A stretch of 64,000 nucleotides of DNA from Cryptomeria japonica (taxonomy: Eukaryota > Streptophyta > Pinopsida > Cupressales > Cupressaceae): contig NC_081413.1 of NCBI RefSeq assembly GCF_030272615.1, positions 558,333,136 through 558,397,135 of the forward strand, in the 5' to 3' direction. Position numbers and translations under genes: made by a program. This document shows, in pieces, positions 34,114-45,399 of the stretch. Every line of letters begins with the position of its first letter. Position 1 is the stretch's first letter. The notes under the pieces were generated by a model that saw only the letters and a list, made by a program, of their open reading frames with translations, had not been told where the DNA came from and searched no databases.

Positions 34114-34730
34114 TGTTGAACACACCATAGGATTGAAAGGGGGGAGGTTAATCATCCCGACCCTTAAAGTACTTTTTTTTATCTATCAAACTTCAAATCA
34201 CAATTAACTAATTATTGAAATTATAAAACATATAAGCACAAAGCACAATAAACACATGAATGCCAAATTTAAATAAAAAACCTTAAATAGGGAAAACCAT
34301 GGTGAGAATCACACTCACAATATGAATAATTAATTATAATATTTTAAGCTCAAGATCAAGGAGCTCAAAACACCTGATAGGACTTGCAAAACTAAGTTGC
34401 ACAACCTTAGGGCAAGATATAGAGGTTTGTATAAGATACCGAAAGGAACACATCTTCTTCCATCAGGTATAAGGAATGAATGAATTGAAATGAACTAAAG
34501 ATCTAATAAACATGAAATTATCCTTGAATCATTGTGTCAAACAATCAAAGTCATGACAAACACATCTGACAAAAACCACCATCTTAGAACATTGTCTCAT
34601 TGCAAATATCATCATCAAAGTTCTTCACAAATTGACTTTTACATCAAATATTCTTGCATATAATTCAAATCCACTTCACATCAATTTACACACATTCCAC
34701 ACCTCAATACACACAACCACGTATTTATAT
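34114..34730 (-). repeat. F 5' LTR
   Basis: The inner end is TGTTGAACAC on the plus strand at 34114, next to a primer site whose minus strand reads TGGTATCAAAGC (34100-34111, one mismatch to the tRNA-iMet site). It contains the conserved copia words GGGAAAACCATGGTGAGA near 34298-34315. The outer end is uncertain. Confidence 0.6.
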
Positions 34731-35510
34731 ATACAAGTGTAATGGTGAAAAAATAGGGTTTTCACCACTAGGTGTAGTCGAAACCACTAATTTTAGGCTT
34801 AGGTACCATTACATTAAAGATGAGTGGATTTAATAGATCTAGCCTAAAATTGACAAGGATAGGGCTAAAAAATCCTATTAGATTCACTAGGTTAGGATTT
34901 GTTTCCCTCTTTTAAGTTGAATTGTTGAAATGTTGAAATTAGGGTAAATGTGTTAGAATTAAAGTAATTATGTGCAAATAGTAATCTACGATCATCAAAT
35001 GGAGCCCCAAACCTAGATCTAAGTAATATGAGAATATTCAGACATGTTCCCTGAAGGAGCTTCTGATTTGTCGAAACCAAAATGTCCGTCGCTCTAGTCC
35101 TCCACACTATTCGTTGTCGAAAAGGGAACTTGTTCGTCTCTGTGAATAATATCGATCTTGAGAATCGTAGCTTCACACTTGTTTCTTACACACAGAAAGA
35201 GAGGGAAAAAGGTTGGGAATAGGGGTTTGCCTAAGTCAAACCCCAGTTTAGGAACTGACCTTGAATGAAATATTGTAAATACTGAAATAAATAATGGAAA
35301 GGTATACCTTATATCTACAATTGTTGATGATGATGCTTTTCTTCTTAAATGTAATCACATATATTGTATGAAATGGCATGAACATGACAAAACCCTAATC
35401 ACACACACATGATTACATATGAATGATGTAGTTTTGCTCCACAATTGTTGAATGAAGAATATGCAGCCTTGAAGATATTTATAAATTCTTAATGATGAAT
35501 GCTTCATGGA
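34731..35510 (-). repeat. Truncated LTR related to element E
   Basis: This segment aligns by eye with the E LTR at 38056-38800: GGGTTTGACTTAGGCAAxCCCC on the minus strand, the ACTAGAGC(A/G)ACG words, and the GTAATCACATAT stretch. No primer site or polypurine tract adjoins it, and similarity fades after about 35500. It is an old solo or broken LTR. Confidence 0.65.
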
Positions 35511-36599
35511 TGGAAGGATTCTTGAGGATGTGTTGGTTCCCAAATTAGCAGATTGTAAAACCCTAAGAATATGCCAAGTCCTATTATCAAGTTCCACAAT
35601 TGATTTGGCCAACAAATGAGATCAATCGAAATGATAAAATTCCCCTGCACTTTAAGCTCTGCTATGCCTTGGTGGGTGTACCATTTAACATCATCTCCTA
35701 GCCATTTTTCAAGTAAAAACAATGATGCTTAAAGTAGATAAGACCTCATCAAATTTTCAGAGGTTTTCTTGATCACAACTTCATTTAATATCCCCTTTTA
35801 TTTTTTGTTACTCACTAGCATGAGGTGGAATAGAAAACTTAAGAAAAAATATAACACCTAGTGCTACAACTAAAAATAAAATAAAATATCAAACTTAAAT
35901 ATTTTAATTTGGTTCTGAAACAAAATTATGATTGGTGCTTTATCTTGGGCTATGAATTCAAATAAATAATTATTCTTCCAATGATTGCAACTCAAATTGT
36001 TAGGCACTTAATTGTTCATGGCTTGCATGAATGTGCAAGTAATTTTATCACATAACCATTCATTTTTATCCAATTTGAATGCTTCACACCGCTATAATCC
36101 ATTTAAAAGAATTTAATCTCCACTTGAGAGAGCCTATCAAAATGAACTTCACAGAAAACACAAAGATGCTTTGACAAACTAAATATATATTTGATATATC
36201 AATTCATATGATGAAAGAAAAAGTAAATTGGAGACAATTCAATGATACTTTTTCATTTATTTCCACAAATAGTTGAGACCATTTTCAGAATACAACACTT
36301 ATGCACATTCTCCTTTGTAGTCTCAAAACTTACACAACAAAATGATTCTACATCTCCCCCCCACCGCCCCCCTCATAACCTCTACTTATAGCTTTGATTT
36401 CCCTTTTATAGAAACAAGGGAGCAACAATAGCTTTAGGGTGTTCATATTCAGTTCCCAACTAAAAACTAATATGTTACCTTCTAGAAATCTAATCAAGAA
36501 ACCAAAAGACATGAACATAAGTAATCACTTTATTAACTCACAACTACTTGAGCCCATACAGTCATAGAAGAAAACAAAATCATTTTAACACATAGCCAA
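35511..36599. other. Region without recognisable genes
   Basis: A/T-rich sequence between the LTR fragment and the PPR relic. A C-rich tract (CCCCCCCACCGCCCCCC) lies at about 36355-36373. No open frame has recognisable content. Confidence 0.5.
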
Positions 36600-37800
36600 C
36601 AAGGCTCATTAGAAAATAATTTTCCCTCCTTGCAAATAGTTCACGTGCAGTTACTATGATTCCACACTTTGTGTACATGTTTGTTGGTGCATTTGAAGTC
36701 ATAATATTCAGCCAAAAGACTTCTCCTTAAATCTTGAAGTACCCTGGTACCTTTATTTGTGGAGCCAATTTCCTCAACTTTTCATGGATTTCCTGTGCCT
36801 ATGGACATGATTTGTCTCCAAAAGAACATTCTCCCTTTTTCAAATAGTTGAATTGGTTCACATATATGAAACCTACTTGTCTTGCAACAATTTTGGGAAG
36901 AAACTTGGTTGCAATAAACATCAACATATGACTTGGTCCTTTGGATACATTGTGCTATGAATACAAACATATTGCATACATGTCTACAAATATAGGTTAC
37001 AACCAAATATTTCTACACTTCAACGATTGTTCATGGTCCATCACAAAACTCCCACTATGGTGCATGTAGGAACAATCTGAGACTTGTCTTCAAACATTGC
37101 ATTTTCATTAAACTTTCATTCCATATTGGGCATACCTGAGAACAATTATTTAAGGCATTTTGATAAGTATTACACATCTTTTTGTCAAAGCATTTCCAAT
37201 TTCAATGTCAAATTCCTCATAACATCTCTATATTCATCCCTTATCATTGTCAATCTTTGTGCATTGCCTATGCTTGCACATTTGCTTGAGTGTTTACCAG
37301 AGCATTATGTTAAACAGTTCACATGCCTTCTGTAAACTTCCCATTTTGCAAGAATATATGCCATAACATTTGCAATTTTAATTCCTGCTATGTTTTCATG
37401 GGTGTTGATACCCTATGCCAAAGTGTTTATCACATGTAGAGAGGATGTGATCAATAGCTACAAAATACAACTTTACACCATTTAATTGCATTTGCTTGAA
37501 AGTTTCCTATGTATTTTCAAATAATCCTCATTTGTGTATTCCTGACATTCAGTATATTCCATTAGATGGCATTCCTTAGAGGCATCACATGCCTTACATC
37601 TGCTTCTTTTTAGCGAACATATCTAACATAGCATTTCCAACAATGGTATCTGCCAATTTCAAAAGATTCAAAAGCATTTTCAGTTGGTTCTCTTTGATTA
37701 TATCCTATGATCAATGTAATCCATGAGACCATATTTATTTGAAGTATTTGTCAAACAATGTATATGTGTTTGCTATGATTCCACATCTTGTCACAACTCT
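36600..37800 (-). pseudogene. Decayed PPR (pentatricopeptide repeat) gene relic
   Basis: The minus strand, over several frames, shows PPR-type words: TFKQMQLNGVKLYFVAIDHI followed by LSTC (37503 downward), a RCGIIAN segment near 37790, TNMYTKCGIIVTAR near 36650-36690, and an E-motif-like run SFGDKSCP-stop-AQEIHEKLRKLAPQIK near 36740-36840. In living plant-organelle PPR proteins of this kind these correspond to the repeat consensus and the C-terminal extension. Stops and shifts occur every few dozen codons, and the order (extension before another repeat) is disturbed. It is the only host-gene-like trace in the window. Confidence 0.6.
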
Positions 37801-38055
37801 TGAACTATTCTTATCCCTTATCAATGTGTTCGTAATACATTTAATTTTATAGCTTCTTTGATGCATTTCACCAAATCATTTGAATGTTGCATCTATGATT
37901 CAACATTCAACATACTATCAATCATGACCATATGCTATTCATCTAGGAAACAAATCACTGCTATACTCTACACACATATGTGAGATACAGTGAAATAGGA
38001 CATATAAGATGAAAATTGGTCGATGAATTGAGTGGTGACCCAATTCATTGATGTA
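37801..38055. other. Flank of the E LTR
   Basis: A/T-rich, with no gene or repeat seen. Confidence 0.4.
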
Positions 38056-39229
38056 TGTGTCTATAATGGGTGGAAAATTAGGATTTCCACCATGAGAGGA
38101 ATGAAAACCACTAATTTACCATTACATTCAAAAGAGGGGTGAATCCAATAGATTTAGTCACAAACCAATAATGATAAGGACTAAAAATACTGATTGGATT
38201 TAAGGGATGAGTTGATTTGCCCTCTTTTGTGAGTTGAAATGTTGAAATAAGGGAAAAGTGCTAAAAATGAAGGTAAAAATATGGAAATAGTGAGCTACAG
38301 CCGTTAAATTGAGATACACACCTAGATCTGAGCAGTATATGCAGATTCAGACCTCATTCTCGAAAAAGCTCCAAAAATGTTGGGATTGGAGCACTCGTTG
38401 CTCTAGTCCTCCTAACTTTTTGCACACCAAAAAGGGTTGATTAGTCTATACAAATAATGCCTATTTTTAAGATCGTAACTCCATACCTGTTTTCTGTAGA
38501 CATAAAGAAAGGGAGAAATGTTGGGAATAGGGGCTTGCCTAAGTCAAACCCTGGTTTAGGAATTAACCTTGATTGAAATATTGTAAAGACTAAAATAAAT
38601 AATGGAAAGATATACCTCATATCTACAATGACTGCTAATAATGCTTTGCTTCGTGAATGTAATCACATATGTTTTATGAAATGACATGAACATTACAAAA
38701 AACCCTAACCACACACATATGCTTGCAAGTGAATGATGTAATTATGCTCCACAATTGATGAATGAAGAATGCAGCCTTGAAGACCTCTAGAAATGCTTGA
38801 TAATGAAAGATTCAATGCTTGAATGCTTGATGATTATAATTTTTCCCATCCCTTATGATGTTCATATATTAAAATGGGAGGGGAAAACCTCCTTATATAG
38901 TTGCCCATTGAAAAATATAATAATTTTTTGACACAAGGAGAGATTTCCTGCTTATTTTTGAAGATGCAAGTGGGGACCAAGATAGGGCCCAATTAAGGGG
39001 GACCAAAGCATGGTGCCTTGGTCCAATGAGAACCAAAGCACCACACTTTGGTCCTACCCTATTTGGGGGCAATGACAAGGGGCCATGTAGTAAATAAAGT
39101 AAAGACAACTTGCCAAATTTGCATGGTGAAGGCATAATCAGGCCTTAATTAGGCATTCAGGGATGCACACTAAGGTAAGGGCCCAAAATATGGATTAAAT
39201 TGTAAGGGAGTACAATTTAGGATGCTACA
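38056..39229 (-). repeat. E 3' LTR
   Basis: On the minus strand the LTR starts TGTAGCATCC at 39229 (close to C's TGTAGCATCC) and ends near 38056 with GACACA. A TATA-like box (TATATAAGG) is on the minus strand at about 38892-38900. The length is near 1174 bp. It is followed on the left by PPR-relic flank, so this is the 3' LTR. Confidence 0.75.
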
Positions 39230-39246
39230 TTTATCCCCCACTTTAG
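39230..39246 (-). promoter_or_regulatory. E polypurine tract
   Basis: The minus strand reads TAAAGTGGGGGATAAA just before the LTR. Element C has CTAAAGTGGGGGCTAAA at its own 3' LTR, so the two are one lineage. Confidence 0.8.
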
Positions 39247-40737
39247 CGGGAGTATGAGCTTACTCAGATACTCACGGTTAAGTAGATGGGAGAGATGAAG
39301 AAGAGGAGGAATGCAGAGTAAAATCAAAAGGAGTATAAGACATCACCGATTTTGAGGAACCAAGCCCCCAGTCTTAGTGTCTTAACTCACTCAAACATAT
39401 GCAAAAGAACACAAAACAAAATCCAAAAAGGAAAACAAAGGAAAGGACACAAAAAGACACAACAAACCAAAGCTAAAGACCAAAATCAAGACCACAAGTC
39501 AACTGGCCAAAGAGACCTTGATATCAAAATGTCTCAACAACCAATATCATTTTTGAAAATGCCAATGAACACAAGTGATCACATAAAAGAGAAAAGAAAC
39601 CATCATCCATGAACTATCAATAGCAAAGCTATGAGTTCATGACAAGAAGAAGAGAGAGCATGAATACACACTAGATTTGCTTTTCTAGGTAATCCATGAG
39701 AAGAATGATGAGAGAGAACATAGATACCTCACCCCTAGATGTTTTTATCTAGGTGATCCATGGTGGGGAGGAGAGTAGGAATAGTTTATCCCTATTTTGT
39801 TAGTTTCACTCATCATCGTGCATGTGTGCAAGTGATGTCTAGTTTCAAGTATATAGCATCCCATTTAAGAGTTTTTTTTCTCTAGTTTAGGGCATGCATC
39901 AACCTATTTAAGACATGTAATGTAAATACAAATGCCAAGAGGCGACTCTGTAAATGCCAAGAGGCGAATGTATGAATGCCAAGAGGTGGATATGCGAATA
40001 GTAAGAGGTGAATGACATATACATGCCTATTTTTGAGGATATCTTGTGTAAGAGTTTGTTTCCTCTAGTTTCAATGATGTGTAACCCCATTTAAGACATT
40101 ATCAAATTCTACATCTAGTTTTGGGTGTGAAGCATCCCATGTAAGAGTTTGTTTCCTCTGGTTTCGAGAATGAACACCCCATTTAAGACATGCAAAAATA
40201 TGGTACAATATAATACAAGGAGGGAAATATGGGTACCCCCCCTTCAGATGTGAACATATCCCTATGTTGATGTCTTAAGGAAGCCAAAAACAAGGATACC
40301 AACCTTCAACACCAAGGAGATATCCTTTAGGCAACAATGTCATTAATCCAAGATAAAGAGGGAATGCACTTCAAGAAAGGATAAGATAGTTGAAAAAAAG
40401 GTATCTTGCAACAATTTTAAAGGAGATCCTTGGAGTAGAAGAAACCTTTTCTCAAAATACATCTACCTCTAAGAGGATTTTCTTGAACAAACATAACATC
40501 TTCTACCAAAAGAAGGTAAGGAGAACAAGAATTCATACCTTCCTTCTATTGCTAGGTGAAAGAGTTTTTTGATGAAGAACGACACACTTTTGATCTAATG
40601 AGAGGGAGTAAGTTTATAATAGATATGCATTTCCAAGTGAAGAAGAGGTTGTAGCCAAGGACTTACACCTCTTGTATAAGAGAGAATCCTATATCAAACA
40701 ACAACTTCACACAACGAATGACATCAAATCATGAACA
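39247..40737 (-). other. E internal 3' part (no pol)
   Basis: About 1.5 kb upstream of E's polypurine tract up to the insertion of B. No RT, integrase or other protein is recognisable. It contains 22-bp and about 78-bp tandem repeats (listed). The left target copy of B, GAACA, is at 40733-40737. Confidence 0.6.
39850..40195. repeat. Tandem repeats in E: about 78-bp units enclosing a 22-bp array
   Basis: CCCATxTAAGAGTTTxTTTC and CCCATTTAAGACAT words recur in three larger units. Between the first and second lies a 22-bp array, ATGCCAAGAGGCGA type, at 39932, 39954, 39976 and 39998 (last copy worn). Confidence 0.8.
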
Positions 40738-42298
40738 TGATAGTTCTGATACTTAATATAAGTACAGATCCAATAGCCAACAAGATGAGAGGGGGGGAGG
40801 GGGGGGGGGGGTGAATCATACAAACTTAATCATCCATAAAAACATCAGATTCAACCTCGGTAACATATATATCAGTAATATAACCAAAAGTGTCAAACTT
40901 GCAAACTCAAAAGCATATAAACATCATAAACCTCATAACACCAGATTTAACGTGGAAACCCAAATAGGGAAAAACCATTGTGGGATTTCGGACCCACTAA
41001 GAAATATACTCTTCTAGAGTATGCTCGGTTAAAAGCAAATCCTGTTAAAGATTACAAACACATTGCTAGATGTGACTCGATTAAGGGATTTCCCTCAGAT
41101 CTGTTAGGATCTTCACCTTGTTAGAAGTGACCTTGTTAAAGGATTTCAAACACTCAATCAGAATGTCACCTTGCTAGAGGGTTTTACAAATAAGACTGTT
41201 AAGTCTACTCAGTTAAGAGATTTTCTGTCACTTTCACAAAATAACAGTAATAAAAATCTATCTGCAACTTCACATCTAAAATGCTAAAGCAGATTCCTAT
41301 TTGTTCAATACAATCTAGACATAGAACTAATCTTGTCTATTTGCTGGGCTTCTATACTCTGTTATTCAAATAGGTCTTCAAGCTTCTGTGCTCGGTAATC
41401 ACTATGTAGCATCCCTGTGCATACACTTGCCTGCATATATTGTTTATCAACAGTTTTCCTATTTATAAACAATTAGGTAACTGCTTAATCTCCTTGATCA
41501 CATTTCCCATGATCAATCATAGCCATCAGATCTTCAATCTTGTCCAGGTTCAATGCATCTTTCGATCTAAAAATGTTTTACCCTGCCTTGGAACTTACAT
41601 ACATTTCTTGGAACTTGTGCCAAGGTATTGCGGTTCAATCTGCACTGTAGATCTTCATGTCGACTTTCCATTGCCTTAGATTCATTAACAAACTTCATCC
41701 ACGACTCACCAATCATTTAATCAGTTCCAGCTCATCAGCTTCCTTCATTAAATAATGCATGCAAACATTTAATGCATTCTATTATAGCTCGGTTACAACT
41801 CGCTTATAACTCGGTGAATGCTAAACTTCACTCGGTAGACATTCCGCCTTCATTAGCTGATAGTGATAACCTTAGGGTTTACCGACTAGGTTCCTTAGGG
41901 TTTACCAACTAGGTTCTTTGCTTGGTAACATAGTATAGTATTATCCTTACAATTTACAACATATGTATGATGTTAAAACAATCTAAACATCATGATCTCA
42001 TCATTGTTTGACTCGGTAATAGTTACACATTGAATACCTTATTCATCCCCTTATTCATCATATTCTTTCCTGTGTCTTTTACCGACATCTTTATATTCTT
42101 TTAAATCATACTTCTCAAGATATGGCAACATCATACTGGATTAGAAAATCAATTTCTTGACATCAATGACAAAATAATAATATCAAGATAGTAAACATCT
42201 TTAATCAGTTATATCTATAATCATCAACAACCTTCTCAATATCCTTATTGAAATGCCAACAATCTTTCATTGTCTGTTATAATGATATATTGCCAACA
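40738..42298 (-). repeat. B 3' LTR
   Basis: On the plus strand TGATAGTTCTG to TTGCCAACA, 1561 bp. It has a long G run at 40791-40811 next to GTGAATCA, and the conserved GGAAACCCAAATAGGGAAAA block. A 24-bp direct duplication (GGTTTACCGACTAGGTTC type) lies near 41876-41925. Confidence 0.9.
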
Positions 42299-42311
42299 AT
42301 CTCCCCCTTTG
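42299..42311 (-). promoter_or_regulatory. B polypurine tract
   Basis: The minus strand reads AAAGGGGGAGAT next to the 3' LTR. Confidence 0.85.
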
Positions 42312-42733
42312 GCATTGATGGCAAAACTAATTGATTTGACCTTAAAAGATTCGGATTGCTGTGATTCTGAAATGGTTAAATGCTCTCCCCCATACATTAA
42401 ACTTCTCCTCTTTTCTTCAGTCTTCTTTCAAATCTGTAGTCTTCTCAGTTTTCTTTTAGTCTTCTCCCCCAATATTAGTCTTCTACCCCTTTGACAACAA
42501 TGCCAAAAAGTAAAGAACTAAAACATAATTTCTTTCTCTATGAAGTGAATTCCTACTGTTGTGTATCAACTAAGTCTCGGTCAGAGCATTTTGTCTTTAA
42601 TTTTTGTTCCCTATATTGTTTCCTATAATAATTCCTATACACCTTTAGAAAACATCCTAAAGTGTGTAATGCAGCATCAACTCCTAAAAGATATTCAATA
42701 GAGTCATTGGATTGATGCTTTCACCGAACTCGG
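42312..42733 (-). other. B 3' untranslated region
   Basis: C/T-rich on the plus strand, with no gene seen, between the RNase H stop and the polypurine tract. Confidence 0.6.
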
Positions 42734-43009
42734 TCAGTGAGTAGAAGATAGGGGTAGGACCCCTAACTTACTTTTGAGATATTGAAAATTGTCCCTTGGT
42801 AGTGGCTTGGTGAAGATATATACTATTTGTTCCTTTGTGCTAACATACTCCAACACCAGTTTCTTCTCTTGAGCTTCTTCTCTAAGATAATGATATTTGA
42901 TAGAGATGTGCTTTGTCTTAGAGTGCATAACAGGATTTTTTGAAATATTAATGGCACTAGTATTGTCACAAAATATAGTTACTGGCTCGGTAACTTTCTC
43001 ATTTATACC
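42734..43009 (-). pseudogene. B RNase H, C-terminal part
   Basis: The minus strand continues B's RNase H after the C insertion: TIFCDNTSAINISKN (catalytic Asp) and HSKTKHISIKYHYLREEA, ending with FTKPLPRDNFQYLKSKLG, the usual copia C-terminus. The N-terminal part is at 50812 upward. Positions 43005-43009 (ATACC) are the left target copy of C. Confidence 0.85.
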
Positions 43010-44219
43010 TGTAGCATCCTAAAATTGCGACACTTGCAATTTCGACTGCATTTCGGTCTTCACGATGACGACGCAACACAGAACCTGAATGGAGACCCCG
43101 AAACTTGCTCATGACACCAAAAACTGCATTTTTCCAGCACCCTGCCTGATCCCTCCTTGCACCCTGCTGTCCCGAAAGGTGGGACCAGAGCGCCCAGCGC
43201 CCTGGTCCCTGGCCCTATTTTGGGCCCGGTCTCCTATGGGGCTTCGGGTCTTTTTGTTTGCAAATTGGAAAATAACATTTCTTGGTCAGCCTAAGGTCGG
43301 AAAAATTAGTCTATCAACCCTAATTGGCAAGTATATAAACTACATTTTCCTCTCTCATTTGGATAGATAAAAAAAAGGCGTGGAAACGATACTCAAACAT
43401 TCAAACATTCAAGCATTCAAGCATTCAAGCATTCCTTCAAGCAATTGATCATTCTAAGTCTCCATTCAAGGCTAATTGTTGCATTCAAGACAAGGATTCA
43501 ACCATTGAAGAGGAGATCACATACTACAACATACAACATACAACATACAACAACATCTACACCTTCGCATGTAAGAATACAAACATTCTTACAACAAGGT
43601 ACTAGTACTTGTTTTACATTACAATCATTTACATTTACAACATTTCTCATTTCTTGGTTAATTCCAAAACCGGAGTTTGACCTAAGGGCAAACCCCTAAT
43701 CCCTAACCCCCCAATCTTCTTCGCTTTTCTATGTGTAGGTTGCAGGTACGCGGCTGTAATTGAAGATCTGGAATCCTTGTGCAGAGATGAACAGATCCCC
43801 CTTCATTTCGCGGATTTTTTGGAGGACCGTGTGCACGCCGGGCACCATCGTCCCGTCAACTTTTGCTCAAATTTGCAGGACAGTGCCGTATCAACATTTT
43901 ACTACTAATTCCAGGTCCGCAGCTTCATCCTATATCCCTATCTCAGTTTATAAGCGAATTTTTCTCACTTTCTATGCATTCCTAGCTTAATCATTCTATC
44001 CACATTCTTTACAAAAGAGGGTAGCCTTGCTGTCTTAACCCTTGAAGCTCATTTAGAATCCAATCTTGCATTGTGTGGGATTGGATCTTGTGGGTTTCAA
44101 CCCCTCTTTTGAATGTAAAGTCTCCCCTAAGTGAAAACCGTCAATCCTAGTAACCTCCCTTCTCTCTCCTCGGAGTTGGAAGAGAGGAGAGCAACTAGGG
44201 TTCGATTTTCCGCTTTACA
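43010..44219 (+). repeat. C 5' LTR
   Basis: The 1210-bp LTR runs from TGTAGCATCC to CGCTTTACA. It has a TATA-like box TATATAAAC at 43331-43339, then ATTCAAGC and CATACAACATACAAC microsatellites. A GC-rich tract with GCGCCCTGGTCCC words is upstream of the TATA box. Small open frames within it are not genes. Confidence 0.95.
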
Positions 44220-44222
44220 TTT

Positions 44223-44240
44223 TGGTGAACCCGACGTGAA
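44223..44240 (+). promoter_or_regulatory. C primer-binding site
   Basis: TGGTGAACCCGACGTGAA, shared with A (10764-10783 minus). Confidence 0.8.
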
Positions 44241-45399
44241 CATCCTTTCTAATTATTTATGGTTAGATTTGAAAATTGGATTCCTTGATTACATTTCCAT
44301 GTTTGATCTTTTGCAAAATTTTAGAGGTTGATTGCATAAAAACCCTAAATTTTCTTTTTAGTAATTGAGCTTGCGAAATGTTTAATTGTTAATGCTTGTT
44401 TCAGATCTACCCTTCTATTACAAATTATCAATTCATATTTGTGCTTTAATTCTGAAAATTAAGTGGTTAAGTGTCAAAACCCTAATTTTTGAAACCCTCT
44501 TGATTCAACCTTTGTCCGACAATTTCACTGATCAAAACATCTCCAAATCAGCTGTAACTTTGGATTCCGCAACAAAATCATAATATCTTTCATCCCTGAA
44601 AATTTGGAAAAAAGTTGCGAGGACCGTGTGCACTCCGAGCGCCATCATCCCCGACATTTTTTCCGAAATTTCGGGAGCTAATCTTACTATATTTTTCTGC
44701 TAAAATCCAGAATTTTGGCTGATTTTATCAATTATAACACTTTCAAAATTACAGTCAAAGTTGGTCTTGTGATTGCTTGGATTAAGGCTCCTAATCATTC
44801 AAAAATTGTTGAAATTGAAATTTTGTGTCAAAATTGTATTCTTACTGTCCTAAATCTGAAAAGTGTGTTTGCATTCATTCGAAATTTCAGTGCTTTATTC
44901 AAATTCTTGCAATTTGTGACTTTTGAAATCAAGTGCTTAATTACAACAACTTTGATTTCCGCTTTCAAAATTGAATTTTGCGTGAAATTGAGTCAAATTT
45001 TAAATTTCAAAACTCGCATTGCTTTTGGTATTCCCTCTAAAATCGTAAAATTCAAAATTTCAGTTTTCCTCTCTTTTTCAAAATTCAAATTTTGCATTTT
45101 TCGACAATCTCGGTAGGGTTCAATTTTGAGATTGCAACTTTAATTTGGCCTATCTACAGATCGTAAAATCACTCAATTTTTTCAGATTAGCTTTAAAATC
45201 ATCATAACTTTCATCCCTGCAAATTTCAAAAAAAGTTGCGAGGACCGTGTGCACTCCGAGCGCCACGGTCCCTGACATTTTTTTCGAAATTTTGGGAGAT
45301 TGTCGTGATTGCATTTAACAGCTTAAATCTAGAAGATTGGCTGATCTTACTGAAATTTGCTACCTCTAAAATTCAAAATCTTCTCTCCCTCTCTAGTGC
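44241..45399 (+). other. C leader with two copies of an LTR-derived segment
   Basis: About 1.1 kb of A/T-rich leader. A segment around GAGGACCGTGTGCAC...GCGCCA, also in the LTR at 43815-43865, recurs at about 44610-44690 and 45225-45305, roughly 615 bp apart. An open frame at 44715-45116 lies between the two copies. It is Phe/Ile/Lys-rich and low in complexity, and I do not call it a gene. Confidence 0.75.

Larger units (their letters stand above)
30596..34730 (-). mobile_element. Element F: Ty1/copia remnant truncated by A
   Basis: On the minus strand: LTR (about 34730 to 34114), primer site, gag from 34055, protease, integrase and part of RT, ending at A's border. The RT end, RNase H and 3' LTR would lie beyond A, outside the window. 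It is the most decayed copia here, with stops and frameshifts in every domain, and it is older than A. Confidence 0.8.

Noticed and set aside
35511-36599. Hidden gene between the LTR fragment and the PPR relic
   Set aside because: I looked on both strands and found only short frames without recognisable motifs.
43089-43990. Open frames inside C's LTRs (also 49604-50577)
   Set aside because: They lie wholly inside LTRs, differ in length between the two copies and have no protein family features.
44715-45116. 133-codon open frame in C's leader
   Set aside because: Low-complexity Phe/Ile/Lys protein in A/T-rich DNA between two repeated segments, with no domain.
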